Source: Hetaerina americana (lineage: Eukaryota > Arthropoda > Insecta > Odonata > Calopterygidae). From it: DNA of 64,000 bases. Positions within the stretch are counted from its first letter, which is position 1; each line of letters opens with the position of its first letter. The position numbers and the translations under genes were made by a program. This document shows positions 1 through 12,590 of the stretch, piece by piece. A model generated the notes under the pieces. The model worked only from the letters and a program-made list of their open reading frames with translations, was not told where the DNA came from and did not search any database. The stretch is taken from the NCBI GenBank assembly GCA_022747635.1, contig JAKTNV010000063.1:806001-870000 (forward strand). The letters are read 5' to 3'.

Positions 1-1810
1 TTCTGGCAAAAATTCATGATGCACTACACCGTATAGTATATCCAAATATCGAACTAAATTGGTCATAAGTCACATTAATTTTCGGCAATTATCATTTTTT
101 AATGCTTGCAATTGACAGTTGTCATAAGAACGGCGAATTTTCTTAAAATACAAAACAATATTAAGAGGATGATTTAAATAATTTTAATCTACCATATCGG
201 CTGAAATGCAGAACCTAAACTCATGGATTTCGGCGCAGTATACTCTTTTTTAATTTAAGACATGGGTTTTACGTTTATTTTTTATGTATATAAAACTGCT
301 GAGTTGAGACTATGAAATAATTTTATTATTTCAATCGATTATTCATTAATTTAGTCCGCAAATGAAAAACAGAATTCCCTATCAGATGAAAGACAACTTT
401 AAAGTTTTGCATTTTAATTAATGGTACCTTCTCAGACTCAAAATTATGAAGGGGTTTACTGCGGTAGAATTGTACATTGGGATTAAATCAGTACTTCAAT
501 TGTAAAAAGAAGCTTCAGTTACTGAAAAATTTAACACATAGAATAGCAAATGAATTTTAAAAAATTACGTTCAAAATAACCTGTTGCTAAAATAATTACT
601 ATTCCAAGTTAATATTAAATTGTCCATAATTGGTTGACTTTAACTCAAATGCTGGATACCATTAGGGATGGCGCATGATATATATTTTGAATAAAAATAA
701 TATGCGTGAATTCGCTACAGTAAATAAATTCCATTTTTATCTTACTTGTTTTTTTCCTTATGGAAATCGAGGAATGAATTTCAAATTCCACTGTGCAATT
801 TCAGGTGTGTTTTTCCCTGAAAATTTTAATTATCTTGTTGAAAAAATTACTTTCTAATACTCGTGACAGGATCTAAAAATAAGTAAAATTCCATTTGAGG
901 TACTTAAAAGTTGAAATTTGTTATATTCCAAACCTTGTTATCATAGTCCAAACGAAGTATGAGAAATATAGTTTTGTAATGTTCCGTCCCAGTCAATTCC
1001 AAAAATTTTTCATTTTCCGCTGAAAGTAGAGATGCGGATATTTGTAGATGTAAAATCAATAAGAGGAAGCATTGAGTACAAAATGTTATCACTTAGGGTT
1101 TCCCCAGATTCCAGTTCTTTTATTTTTCATGCCACAATAACCGAAATGTACGGCATTGAACAGAGAGGACGTCAGCCGTGGCTTTTTTCATTATAAAAAT
1201 TTTATCTGTAATACTGCGGCAAACATCTATGTGAAAAATTGGCAGCCATAATGAACAATAAGGAGAATTTATAGTAGCCATAAAATAAATCCATATATTT
1301 TGGGTCTCTCAGATTTACCGATCCATTATAAGCGATATCTAAGAAAAATATTTACTCACCTACACATTGACACCATATCCTCCTAGGATTAATATATCGA
1401 AACACCTGTATTTTTTCATAACAACTACATTTTCATGTATCTGATCATATGCCCCTATTGTTAGTAGAACAAGAAATAATTAAAAAATGATATTCTAGGA
1501 CGTTTAAAAATTGAGCCTTTCATAATACTTTATGACAACTTTGATCATTATATTTAAAATTCGTAGAAGTGTTGATCAAGTTTTTTTTAGTCTGGTGTCG
1601 TTGAAGGCCAGCGAATAAGTAGCAAAGGTAACGGCAAGGAGAGTATTGATACTCTGAAACCCTAAGACTTTTATTTCCTGTATATTAAAGCATGGTAAAT
1701 AGTGAAGATTATTTGTTTGGAAATTTCGTTATCCTTCCTTTGATGAAACTTCAATTTCGCATTTAAGAATGTTTGTAACTTTTATGACGGACAGTGTTTT
1801 ACGTTGGAAA
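1..1810. other. AT-rich stretch without a recognisable feature
   Basis: Both strands carry only short frames of biased composition. No transposon protein, tRNA-like fold or tandem array is visible. Confidence 0.5.
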
Positions 1811-1864
1811 CATTGTGGAAATTTCACAGGTTGCCCCTGGGCCAACTGTGAAATTTCAGCAATG
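1811..1864. repeat. Short near-palindromic hairpin
   Basis: Arms 1811-1829 and 1846-1864 are inverted copies. The core GAAATTTCACAG (1818-1829) is exactly complementary to CTGTGAAATTTC (1846-1857), and the outer CATTG/CAATG also pairs. The spacer itself nearly pairs (TTG.CCC with GGG.CAA), so about 18 or more base pairs could form. The phrase CAGTGTTTT also occurs on both flanks. It could be a tiny fold-back transposon derivative or an RNA hairpin. I do not recognise a family. Confidence 0.6.
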
Positions 1865-2084
1865 TCCAGTGTTTTTATGTATCGAATATTTATTTTATTT
1901 TGTTTTATTTTTTAACATTAATAGTTTACATAAACGGAATACCGGAATGCAGTTATGATCATCGTTATCAGCACCTTGTGAACGCTGTCTATATTCACAC
2001 GTCTTACCCCTTGTTCTTAGACTTGCCTTCAAGAAATTAGACTGTTCGACGAAATGACATTGCCAAAGACTATGTTTTGCGGTA

Positions 2085-2159
2085 CAACGCGTTCCACCGA
2101 TTTCGCGGTATATCACCTGATTCGGCATTTATGATGCCGAAAGTCGGTGAAACGCGTTG
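2085..2159. repeat. Two-part inverted repeat (nested cruciform)
   Basis: The outer arms 2085-2100 (CAACGCGTTCCACCGA) and 2144-2159 pair at 15 of 16 positions. An independent inner hairpin pairs TTCGGCAT (2121-2128) with ATGCCGAA (2134-2141) around a 5-base loop. The unit is GC-richer than its surroundings. It may be the end of a fold-back element or a structured RNA. No family was recognised. Confidence 0.6.
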
Positions 2160-3801
2160 GACCGTCAAATAAAGTGTGCGAAAAATTACAACTTCATTTG
2201 ATATGGACATCAAGCAATTTGACGAAGTGAAACCTGATAGTGTGAAGCATAACTTTTCCTTCGTTAAGAAGATAGGAATTTTGTGTGATACATAAATACG
2301 CGAATGTCCTGCCATCAAATCTTTGCAGTAGCATCCCTTCAGTTTTTTCCCCAATAAGTTGATATTAACCAAAGTAATTGGCAATAGAAAAAGAGCAGAA
2401 AGATAAATGAGATCTGAAATGACTTCCTGCTGCAAATTATTCCTGCTATTCCGTCCGGCTATTCATCATTTCATTTTGTCGAACTTTGTCTAGTTGTATG
2501 TCCTGGTTTTCTCGGAATAAAAATTCAGTCTAAGTAATACAGTCTGACCTATTTTACCCAATTTGTCTGTCCTATACTCTAATGCTTTTTCTAAACAATG
2601 TCATAGTTGATTGAATTTGGAATCTCTCCTCTGTATTACATCGCCTCATATAATTAGCATGTCATAGGTAACGTCACTTGTTTTTATCTTCTCCATCACT
2701 GGCAAATACGAGTGAAACATGATGGATACTTGTTTGGATTCGCACGCGGTGATTTCCACTTCTCGGAGGAGAATCGTCAATTCCATTGGTGTATTTTCTC
2801 ACGAGTACCCACTGACACTCCACTTCCCTGCGCCCAAAAGTAAGCGAAAGAGGAGATCGCTATCACCCCTGTCCCCTGGGAGATCGGTCACGGACTGTCC
2901 TGTTTCGTGTTTTGAGAAAAAGGGGATTTAAGGAAGGAAGGACAAAAGGAATTTCGTTGAGAAGAAATAGAATTTTAAGCTGCAGAGGAAGAGGTAGGCG
3001 TTCCAGCCACACCCAAACGTGGACTGCTTTTAGATGGTTTACTCACTGTACTACAGGAATGGTGTTTGTGTAATTGTGTACTGTACGCATATTTTGTAGA
3101 TTTCTCATATCGGTCTTAAATATTTTATACCTTAATTTACGGCTAGTTAATCACTGCCTCGTCTCGATTTATCAGAGTCATTTTTAGAGAGAGAGATTTT
3201 TAAATAGTTATCCCTCCTAGTTCTTTCTCATGTGTGCAACCCAAAGTTAAGTTGTGAAGACTTGAAGTACCTTAACGAAAGATATGCAATCCGTCCCAGG
3301 TAAAACTGTGAATTTCAAGTTCTAGGAAAATTACTACGAAATGAGAAATTTATCTCCCAAGTTTTACCTTAAATCCAGGATCAATAAAATTCGCCTAAAA
3401 ACGCAAGGAATAGTGTTCAGAATCATGTTCTGCATGGAAGTAGAAACTTATAAAAAATTTTATGAGCTGAATAATTCTTATTATAGAACGTTCAGCTGTT
3501 TGAAAATTTACATAAAAGTAACGTCGCAAGTACACTTCAATTTATTTATGAAGACTTTCATAAATACTTTTAGCTCTGGCGTCCAAGGCACCAAACTGCG
3601 GATGAATGACTGTAACACTTTATTTGGCGAATAGTATATTTTACGGCCGCATACGTTGGAACTATGTAAAGATGGTTTAAAAGTACTAGATCTCAAATCC
3701 GTACGGATATACCATTCTTTCTTTCACATGCCATTCGGCTTAGTATTGGATTAATTCTTCAATAGCTTACCAAACCGACCCTCGGGTTGATTACTATGTT
3801 T
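2160..3801. other. Stretch without a recognisable feature
   Basis: Short open frames near 2719-2931 and 3341-3634 show no domain, no repeat homology in this window and no codon-level signal, so they are not called. Confidence 0.45.
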
Positions 3802-3819
3802 ATGTGTGTGTGTGTGTGT
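3802..3819. repeat. (TG)n microsatellite
   Basis: A short TG run lies at the distal edge of the LINE fragment that follows. Confidence 0.8.
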
Positions 3820-3824
3820 ATTTG

Positions 3825-3994
3825 TGCTTCCTTTGCAAGGGTTTCATGATATGACCGTGGAAGCCTTGCCTCTCCCGCTGCCGGGCACGACACACGGCCG
3901 ATTGGGCCGAGTCCCGTAGTTCGCAGGGCTCATATTTTCTATATTGTCCATCATTATACTCTTGGGAATAATAATTGAGGTGGTTGTTTTCCTT
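3825..3994 (-). mobile_element. LINE family 1, 5' leader fragment
   Basis: The minus strand matches the leader and first codons of the endonuclease frame at 53733-53885. Shared landmarks are the ACCACCTCAATTAT block, the GGCCGTGTGT.GTGCCCGGCAGCG block and GAAACCCTTGCAA. Read on the minus strand it follows directly after the RT tail at 3995-4375 in the same orientation, so the two pieces are in 3'-before-5' order. The join is at GAAAACAACC, where both parents share a short similar stretch. Its distal end runs into the TG microsatellite. Confidence 0.75.
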
Positions 3995-4375
3995 TCGGAC
4001 CATTTCACCTTCTCCACACCCACATTTCCATAGCCTCTAATCTACGTCTATCTTCCTGTTTCAGTGACCATGTTTCCGCGCTGTACGTAAGAACGCTCGA
4101 TTTCAAAGCTTTAACGAGCCTTTCCTTAACATCTTTACTCAACGTTCATGTCATCAGTTCTCTATTCCTTGGGAAAGCGTATCTTTACGTCCTAGCTACT
4201 TTGCCCATTTGGCTCCAAAACACTTCCGAGATACATAAACTGTCCCACCTGCTCTAGTTTTTGCCCTCCTATTTTAACGTTTTACTTGGTCTTTCTTTTC
4301 TGGAAAACCGTAAAACCTTTGTTCTACAGGTATTTCCATTTATTCTCATCCCATATCTACCCTACTGAATTACCA
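3995..4375 (-). pseudogene. LINE family 1 reverse transcriptase C-terminal region, decayed
   Basis: Conceptual minus-strand translation, with stops and shifts, matches the RT region after the catalytic core of the copies at 28.7-29.1 and 52.2-52.5 kb. It contains the RYGMRIN phrase, a run like LSKDVKERLVKAL, then ETWSLKQEDRRRLEA and MWVWRR. It encodes no endonuclease or catalytic FADD motif. Homology stops at MWVWRR, where the leader fragment begins. It is certainly a dead fragment. Confidence 0.8.
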
Positions 4376-4438
4376 GTACACTCAAGAAAGCTTGCTATGA
4401 TATAAATATGTATATGTGCGTTGTAAATATGTGTGTGC

Positions 4439-4440
<2 letters not shown>

Positions 4441-4512
<72 letters not shown>
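4441..4512. repeat. (AT)36 microsatellite
   Basis: An uninterrupted AT run of about 72 bases. Confidence 0.97.
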
Positions 4513-4520
<8 letters not shown>

Positions 4521-4609
4521 AATTTGTCTGTGGTACCCTGATATGATTAGGGTTACCATGTTAAAAGCACTTCAATTGGTGTACGACGTCCGCCGGATGA
4601 GGTACTAAA

Positions 4610-5200
4610 TTTTGGAACCCTTGGCGTTTGTGGTTAAGAATAAGCCAATTCCGAAGCCGGGTTCCTCTCCACCCATCCTACCTCCACCAATTTATCCACC
4701 TTTCCCAAATGGCATCATTGACATTAGCCTTCCGTCGCCTCCGCATCTGGACAACAACCTCTGGCCCTGTCACAAATGGACGGTCACCATGGATGGAGGC
4801 GGGGGTTGCTTCGCGACGGATGGACCTCGCACGTCAGCCCCCCCCTGTTACATCTCCGCGTGGGTGAGTTCGTCAGCGGGATGGCGTGGGAGGAGGGCGC
4901 CGCTTAGCATGGACGCTCCGCGGGTGGGTGGGCGAGACAGAGCAACATCGGAGGAGAGGAAAAATGGCTTGATGGAAGGAAAGAGCTGTCTCCCTGGAGC
5001 CTTCCGCCGCTAATGGAAAAGAGAACGCGAAGGACGTCTGGCGAACGATCTCTAAGCTGGTGTCCTGAGGATGGATCGCGTCGGTGGTGGACTCGAGAAT
5101 GGGATTCACTTTGAGCTGGCTCGCCACGGCGAATTAAAGCATGCGCCTTATCTCGGGGAGGGTAATTTTAATCCCTCCACCTTTCCCTGTTACCCCGTGC
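4610..5200. other. GC-rich island
   Basis: Base composition rises sharply against the AT-rich flanks, with many CpG steps, GGCGGGGG and GAGGAGGGCGCC-type stretches. The open frames inside are proline- or arginine-rich in several overlapping frames, as expected from composition alone. It could be a promoter or an exon of an unrecognised gene. Confidence 0.4.
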
Positions 5201-8200
5201 CTCACTCTCTCTGAAAGTTCTGTCCGAGTTCAGGTATTGTAATTCAAGAGATCCACCAGAAGGGAGCACTATAGCCTCAGACACATGCATTCCTCACCAT
5301 CTCCATAATTAGTCCATATTCATCATTTTGTAAATGTTTAACTATAATTTATGCATTCATTTCTGCCCGGTGGGTTAATAAAATATAGCATGAATGCAAA
5401 CCCTGATTACTGAGCCTTCTTTTTTATGCAAAACCAATTTCTTCGAATGGAGAAAAGAATCTGGGTAATTATCGGTATGCTACATGTTACTTGCGAAAAA
5501 GAACAAAGAAATTATATGAGCAATACAAGAAATAATTACTGATGAAATTATTCGGAGTATGGTGCTGGCGTAGAACGATAGTTGAAAGGAATCCAGGGCA
5601 AAAGAGACGAGAGCATAAGATCAGAGATGGGAAATGCATTATGGAGCACAATTTGGAAAAATATTGAATTGACACCACTTGTGCTGATAACGAGACCAAA
5701 ATTAGGCACAACTTAAGGCTGGAGGCATCAGCTAGAGAGGGAGGGAAGACTTCAGGTAAATATTAGAACTGAAGTGCTATTGGTATAAAATAAATGCATA
5801 ACTAGCATTTTAAAAGCATCCTGTCAAAATAAATGGGGGGGAGTATTGTATATATAGGGTAGGTATACCCTGGGAAACAAGGACGGAGTAAGAGAAGCTC
5901 ATGACTAAAGCATATTGGTCAAGAATCTACTTTGGCAATTTTTAGCTAGCTGTCTGCGTTTCGATAGCTACAGTAATTACATTTAAGGGCAATAGTAAGA
6001 AGGTAACATTTTAGAAGTTAAAAGCAAATAACAGAAAATCAACGGTGGATGGAATGTTGGAAGGTGACCGAAAGAAGTTAACTTCGGCGGGCGCCAGAGA
6101 AATCAATTATGCATCGCGAAAATCCAGGATCGATAGAATGAAGACGTTGGCATTTGAAGGGTGAAATAATAGATGTCCCAATGGAAGCCGTCAGCCGGAG
6201 GGAGCAATATAGGATGCCAAAGTTCTGAGCCTAACAGATAGCACGCACAAAAGTGGTATGTATTGGACAAAAGAGATTTTATAGTAAACAAGGTCATGAA
6301 ACTATTTTAAAGGCACAGTTCGATGCAACATGGCATCCTAAAAAAGTTATTTCCCCGTATACTCTATGATGCACTGAAAACCAGATCGTGTGTAACAAAA
6401 TGTGTTTTTAGGAAATACTTTTGTTACTGATTTTCGTTCCAAATTCAGATTTAATTTATGATTAGGTCCTTATATTTAAAATTGTTGTCTTCATTGGACA
6501 CTGATCTCAAAATGTAGAAAATTGCAGAAGGGGCATCGAAAGGGAATATCGCTGTTCAAAATTCCATCTGTAATGCCTGATTTTGATGCTTGATTGGGCT
6601 TTTTCCATTTCTTAGGAGACCCTTTTTCATTGGTATTTTATGAAGATTAATTTATTTTTTTAGGAACAGTGTTGTCAAAACTACAATCCTCGAATACCAA
6701 AAATTATATTTCGGTTTATTCCAGCTCATCCAAATTGATTTAGTTTTCTGTAGCGCCTCAAGAAAAATAATAATTAGAAATAAATATTCAACCGTGGAGC
6801 TAACGTTATTTTGGAACGAAATAAAAAAGAGTTAGATCTAGGGGTTTGATTTTTGTGGAGAATTGAGTGAGTATAAGCCGGGTACTATACGGTAATTGGT
6901 ATTGGGTCAATTGTTGGTACAAGCCGGCTAGCGGTTCCTTCCTATTGGCATTCATGTCATCATGAAATCTCCGAGCAGTGCTCGAAATCACACGAGAGGG
7001 ACTATTGTTGAAATGCTGAAAATCACAAACTGGAGTTCGCTCATCGAATTTCCCGCTTAACTTTGAGTAACAGCTCATCACGTCATCGGATTTGGATGCT
7101 AGTCTGATTTGAAGCAGGATCCGCGAAGCAGGATCATTCGCGATTACGTTTGACATAAAAGCTCCCATAGGCTGACATAAAACAATTGAGCACCCACTCG
7201 ACCTGCTTGCAATTGATCTAATTGAGTCTGTTTTTGGCAGATTAGATTGATGCCTATGTTCTCAATCAAATTCCATTAGCACTTCAACTACAGTTGATTT
7301 GTCGATGGATGGGAATGGAATACGTTAGGCACATAAATAATCCTATGTGCAAATGATGCGGGCAGGTTATTTAGCCCCTAGTGATAAATTCCTTCATGCA
7401 TTTTCGAAAAGCATTGCACTTTTGTGTTGTATCGTGAGATCGGCATTAATAGACAAAGAGTGAAAAGCAATAAATATATCATTGTGCTGTCATTTCTGTG
7501 AATTCAAGATGTATCTAGTATATTTTCCGAATCATTGGTTCGAACTTAAGTTCATATTAGTCCAATGATTGAATTAAACGCAATAAATCAAAATATACCA
7601 CATATTCTTTTTAAAAAACTCTAATTTAACCGTACAATGCCATTACAAAACCAACTAATAACAATCCCTTATGGTGTATTAGCGCTGAGCTCGTCAAAAT
7701 TCAAGACAAAAATAAAATGAATTTAGACAATTATGCCAATAGAGGGGACGGATGATTAATTTGCAATAAATTGATAGGATCGAAGCATATTATTTTTAAT
7801 TATAAGAAATTAGGCCCAGAATCGAGGATAAAATATATTACTTACGGGTCAATATAACCTCAAATTAATTATTTTGTCTAGAAACCAAAAAATCCAGAAT
7901 AAAGTTGAGGAGGGAAAAAATATATCTTTTAACGAGTGAGGTGTAGTGTAAAATTTAGAAATCGAATAGAATGAACTTGGGGGTGGGCAAGAGTTGAAAC
8001 GCGGGTCGTTTTCATCGAAGCGCTTGTAGTTGTTAGGTGAAATTTCTGAGAGTTAAGGGCATTATCGCCATTGCACATAGATGGGTAACTTCATGGAGAG
8101 AGAATATTTAGTGGAAAGAGGAAGGGTGGAGGGAAACGCGGCTCCGGCAGTATCCTACTCCAAACAAAGGGCGCCAAGTTGTCCGCAATAGAACAACCCC

Positions 8201-8830
8201 ATCTGACGGCCGATGAACTCCACTTAAAGTGCTCTACCACAATTACGGATCGACATACCGCTGGTAAATTCTTGCCACCCTCCCCCTTCGGCATGAAAAA
8301 GCCAATACAATGCCAGTCACCGCACCGCTCCGATCTCCTTATTTTATTCAACATGCTGTCATTTAAGTTCAAGTCCTCCAAACAATCACCGAGAATTGCC
8401 TTTAATTTTTGTAATGGAAAATCTGTTCCATCTCATATTATATGTGATTGAAAGTTTTCATTTGAATCGAAAGGAGACATTAAATTTTGTCTTAATGTAA
8501 ACCAAAGGATTAAAATTAGAAGTTCGAATAATAATTTCATTTTCGATTATTTTTTTTATAGTTTGATTCTTGATGAATGTCCATTCAAAGGCTTTGGAAT
8601 CATTATATTCTTTGATTTAATTTGTTGTCTTCTAAACCACACCATTTCTCATTGAAGCTCCTGCTTGCCCAGGCTCGTATTTCCATCTCACAAACGCTCA
8701 TTTCTTTCTTCCTTGCGGCGTGCAAATTCTAATATTTTTTTCTTTTACTTCCACAACGAAATGCGCCCTTGTTTCCACCTCTCAAAGCCTGATAAATAGA
8801 TGTAGATTAAATCAGAAGATCCATCAGCAA
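5201..8830. other. Long stretch without a recognisable gene
   Basis: The longest frame is 120 codons on the minus strand at 6806-7168. It contains no motif I can name, and its neighbours do not support it as an exon. No transposase, RT or tRNA-like sequence was found. Confidence 0.4.
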
Positions 8831-8837
8831 AAGCAAA

Positions 8838-9550
8838 GGGACGGTCACGTCCGAATGTAAAGGATGGGAAGAAATCGTATAGGCCGACTCACGCGACCCA
8901 CACCACGCCTCCCTCACGCCACGAGTGGCTTGGGCTTAATCCCCGAACCAGACCTCCCTCCCTTTCCCCTCGAACCCTATCGCCCCTGCTTCCCCTCCTC
9001 ATCGCTCGTTTCCCACAGGAAGCACCCATGGAAGCGGTCGTCCGGTTGTTAACACTTGGCGAGGGCCACAGGGTGGGGCGCCGTCTCCCTCCGAGTGGAG
9101 CGAGCGTGGGAAAAGGGTGCGAGTGGGGGAGTTGTCGGAATGTGCCGTTCTCCCCTCCCCGCGTGCGTGAGGGGTTGAAGAATGGGGTCGAGGGTGAGGG
9201 GGCGCAATGGAGAAAAAAAGGTTTTCGCCCCCATTCCCCACTCGTCTCTCTTCCTCTCCCTTCCCCCCCTACAACCCACGTCCCCGCGTGCGCCTTTGCC
9301 CTTTTCCGCAGGAGGCCACGGCTCGGTTTGCGGGCGAGGAGTGGGGTCGGGCGCCGGCGGCGTAAAATGTGGGCCATCGGAGATATATAAAAGGGAATGT
9401 CGGAGGAATACGAGCGGGGGGTGGGGGGAGAAAGTTGAGATGGACGAACGGGAACAATGGAGGGGACGAAGGAACTCCCTCGGCCGAGTGCCAATTAGCT
9501 CTCGTTTTCCTTACGTGCGCCATCCGCGATAAGTGGCCAGGCGCCTGGAA
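8838..9550. promoter_or_regulatory. GC-rich island, candidate promoter region
   Basis: This roughly 700-base GC- and CpG-rich block begins with GGGACGGTCACGT (8838-8850) and ends in purine-rich DNA, including a G6-T-G6 run near 9416-9429. A TATA box lies inside it. Overlapping long frames on both strands are arginine/proline/serine-rich and shift freely, so I treat them as compositional. A promoter is an inference from composition and the TATA box only. No downstream gene was identified. Confidence 0.35.
9384..9393 (+). promoter_or_regulatory. TATA-box-like sequence
   Basis: TATATAAAAG followed by GGG matches the eukaryotic TATA consensus TATAWAAG. It sits inside the GC-rich block, where a chance TATA is less likely than in the AT-rich flanks. 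Transcription would start about 30 bases downstream, near 9415-9420. Confidence 0.35.
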
Positions 9551-9599
9551 TCCTGTAATCATACTGTAATTGCTCGTAAGAATAAAATACAATGCCATA

Positions 9600-10480
9600 A
9601 ACATTGCATAATTATATCATCTCCACTGGTTATCAGTCCTTGTTCTCTATCATTTATTTATTCCCGTTATAATTCCTTCTGAACTTTACCATCAATTACC
9701 TCATGTACGTAGTTCACCCTTGACCTTCAACTTTTATTATTTTTCCTTACATTTAATAAAAGCATTTTTCCTCGGAATATGCCTAAATACTTGCTATCAT
9801 TCTCAGAGTAAATGTATATCTTAGGCCTCTATGTGAAAAAATGCATCATCAGGTGAGCCTACCTATATCGCTTCACCGTATGCCAAATAAATTTCCATCG
9901 CTTTTGCGTATATTCCTGCACTACTCACTCAGCCAAATTTTTAGTGGACAAGAAATTAACTCAATGTTTCAAGGCGTCACTTTTTTTTGTGGAATTATTT
10001 GGAACTTCTGTTTCCTTTAAATGGGAAAACAGAATTTTTAAAATTCAAGCAATTTACCGGGACGTTTTTTTATTTTCTGAAAAATGTTTCGTTCCATATG
10101 ATTTCCAAAATTCTTATGATTGCCATTCTGACCAATATTTTTTTATCGGCAGTTAACTATTTTATTAATTTATGTGTTTTCAATGGTACTGCCGGATTTA
10201 AAATAAAACTTAAGCCATTTCTCTTCATCAAATAGAACCATTTGGAATTGTTTTTAAGCTTTGTCCTCTTTTTTGCCGTTGTACCTTTGTTTGCCAACTG
10301 ACCATTGTCTCTATTTAATATTTCTTTCAGTTTTTCATCGCCATTTCTTTATAAAGCTTTACCCTTATCCGATACTTTTTTCGGTCATTCATTATATGTC
10401 ATGGAGAAAGAGCGTTTGATAGAGATACATAATCATTTATTGCAGAAAATGCGAAAATATTGGAGACTAATGATAGGAAA
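9600..10480. other. Stretch without a recognisable feature
   Basis: AT-rich, with only short overlapping frames (for example 9944-10235) that show no known motif. Confidence 0.45.
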
Positions 10481-10482
10481 TT

Positions 10483-10660
10483 AACCGTAACCTGTACATA
10501 TCACAGACTGCTGAGGTGCGAGTGGCGGATGTGGACTCGGGATGGGCATTGTTAGGAAGAGGGGTAAGACAGGGGTGTTCGTTATCACCCGTGCCCTTCG
10601 ACCTATAATTGGAGGGAAATGTACAAGAAGCATGTGAGGAACTGGAGATAGGTAGTGTCT
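10483..10660 (+). pseudogene. LINE family 1 reverse transcriptase fragment
   Basis: Translation gives RNLYISQTAEVRVA, then GWALLGRGVRQGCSLSP, then FDL and a stop, then QEACEELEI. This matches the RT palm segment (QTAQVRVGNGESG, GRGVRQG.PLSPLLFNLYAEEM) of the copies at 28.4 and 52.6 kb. The catalytic FADD box and everything downstream is missing. It is an isolated internal LINE fragment with a stop in place of the NLYAEEM tyrosine region. Confidence 0.8.
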
Positions 10661-12340
10661 CTCTTCACTACGCAATATTAGCATTTCGAAAGATAACAAA
10701 ATCTAATTTAAAAACGCATAATCCATTATCATACACGAGAGTGCAACAATACAAAGTAATTGAGAATTATTGATACTACGTGGGTAAATTTCGTGGGACT
10801 GGCACATACTGACTCCAATATTAATGAAATATGAGTTCGTAATCTTTAGCGATCAAAACGAATTAAGAGGGGTCTGAAATAAGTATTTTAAAACCGTGAT
10901 CAAGTCTCCATCCCCGGTATCACTTCATCATTATATTTTTTAGGACTATGATCGAGGAGCTGATGAATGTAGTTGCGGGAATGTTTACAATTACCATTAT
11001 TAGACCTTTTCGCAAATGACCAATTGCGCTAGCTATATACCTTCGACAGAGATAAATCTTCAGGAGCCTTTAAAGTAAGTATGGAAATTAATCGCAGCAG
11101 CCACCTCGTGATGAACGATCACTCCAATGCCTTTGCTGGGGATAAACGATGGCGCCACCGTCACATTCATAGAGGGTGTACATCTCAGTTCGCTTCATTT
11201 ATCTTTCGCTCGCATTTTCCTTTCCTTCCTACTTCTACGCCCGGTCCATTGTCACTCTCTTCATCGCAACTTTTCTCAACCCACTAGAGCTTCCTTTTGT
11301 TCTTAACCTTCATCTGTCTTTATTATCTCTTATTCTTCGAAGGGCAGAGAACTATGACGGCCCAAATGAGAAAAAATTGAAAATTTGATATTGAATTTTG
11401 ATAAAAATTTCAATGGATGAAAGTAATATCATTAAATTAATATTATAATAAGTCGACAATCAATAAAAATAATATTTCATTTTGATAAAACTATAACGTT
11501 TAGATGAAGGAAAGACGTATCCAGGACATAAGTATTATTTTAAATGGACGAGATTGGAATTTCGGCCATAATCACCTCCAGTCCCTCATTATGTCTTATT
11601 CTTCCCAAGCCATTACCCTTCTCTCTTCTCCAAACACTCTTCTTTTTCGATTCATTACTGGCGTGGCCGATCTAATACAATCAGTCAATCTTTTTGCTGA
11701 TAACCTTCTCCCATTTTAAGTGATTTCATGCCACAATTATTTGGTCTCCTCCGGGATTACTCGGCTTAAAATCGCAGGTTTTTTCATTTATATCAGACAA
11801 TCTTAAATTTTCATAGGAAATATTTGTCAATCTAAATTATCTTAAGGAAACTTTTAACAAGAGAGGAAAAATATTATTTTACACAAACTCCGTTGGCAGA
11901 ATTTCAACTCTGGAGGTACCCTGAGTTATAACGTTGATTTAATTGAAAAATGCGAAAATGTTAGCTGTTTCCCTAGAATTCGATCCCAAAGGAGTGTAAG
12001 TTCCGGCGATTGCATCATATCTGACAGTGAATTAGATACGATAAGCTATACCAACAAGTATTAAGAAGCTCTAGCCTATTTATGGTAGGAGGGGCATGAA
12101 TATGTACTCAGTTGAAATGCACTTCATGTTAGTAAAACTATTTATTAGGAATGAATATTCCGGTTACAAAACATGGAGTGACTTACGTGAATAATATGTA
12201 TAGATTAAGCATAAACAGCCTAAATAAATGTGAAAATTTGCCACTGCCTAGACACAGACCACAACGATCCCTTTCCATTATACCAATCTATTCAATTTAG
12301 AGCGCGAAATAATTTTAGGTAAGAGATTTTTTCATTTCAG
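10661..12340. other. Stretch without a recognisable gene
   Basis: Small frames at 11081-11388 and 11504-11719 carry no recognisable domain. A pyrimidine-rich run lies at about 11200-11340. Confidence 0.4.
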
Positions 12341-12344
12341 GTAA

Positions 12345-12590
12345 CCTTGTCAAGAAATTGAAATAGTGGAAAAAACGTGGGTTGGCTAAAAAACAATACA
12401 CACGTGCTTGTAATACACAAAAAATTACCTTCAAAAGCACTCTTTGCGGCATGTGGAAGTAACATTCCCCCTCAAAAGGCATGCGCAGGTTATTTCAGGT
12501 TGTTACATTCATCCAGTGTATTTTGAGAAGCGGAAGTATTGATACGTGTTCTGGTGCTATGTCAACGCAACTTTTCTCGAATCCACAACT
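12345..12590 (+). mobile_element. Mariner-like element, 5' non-coding part
   Basis: The sequence repeats 40090-40300 in the same orientation. Shared blocks are GCATGTGGAAGTAACAT, GCATGCGCA, ACATTCATCCAGTG, TTTGAGAAGCGGAAGTAT and TGCTATGTCAACGC. At the 40 kb locus this block precedes a mariner transposase, so here it is the 5' part of a second copy. It breaks off near 12590, where transposase sequence continues on the opposite strand. Confidence 0.7.

Noticed and set aside
5540..5720. Purine-rich segment resembling LINE linker sequence
   Set aside because: Only a general Arg/Lys/Glu-rich similarity. No ordered block matched the LINE copies in this window.
6806..7168. 120-codon minus-strand frame
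   Set aside because: No motif recognised. A frame of this length is unremarkable in 64 kb of six-frame sequence.
8889..9494. 201-codon minus-strand open frame and its overlapping partners
   Set aside because: Same reason as above: six overlapping low-complexity frames in one GC island, none with a motif.
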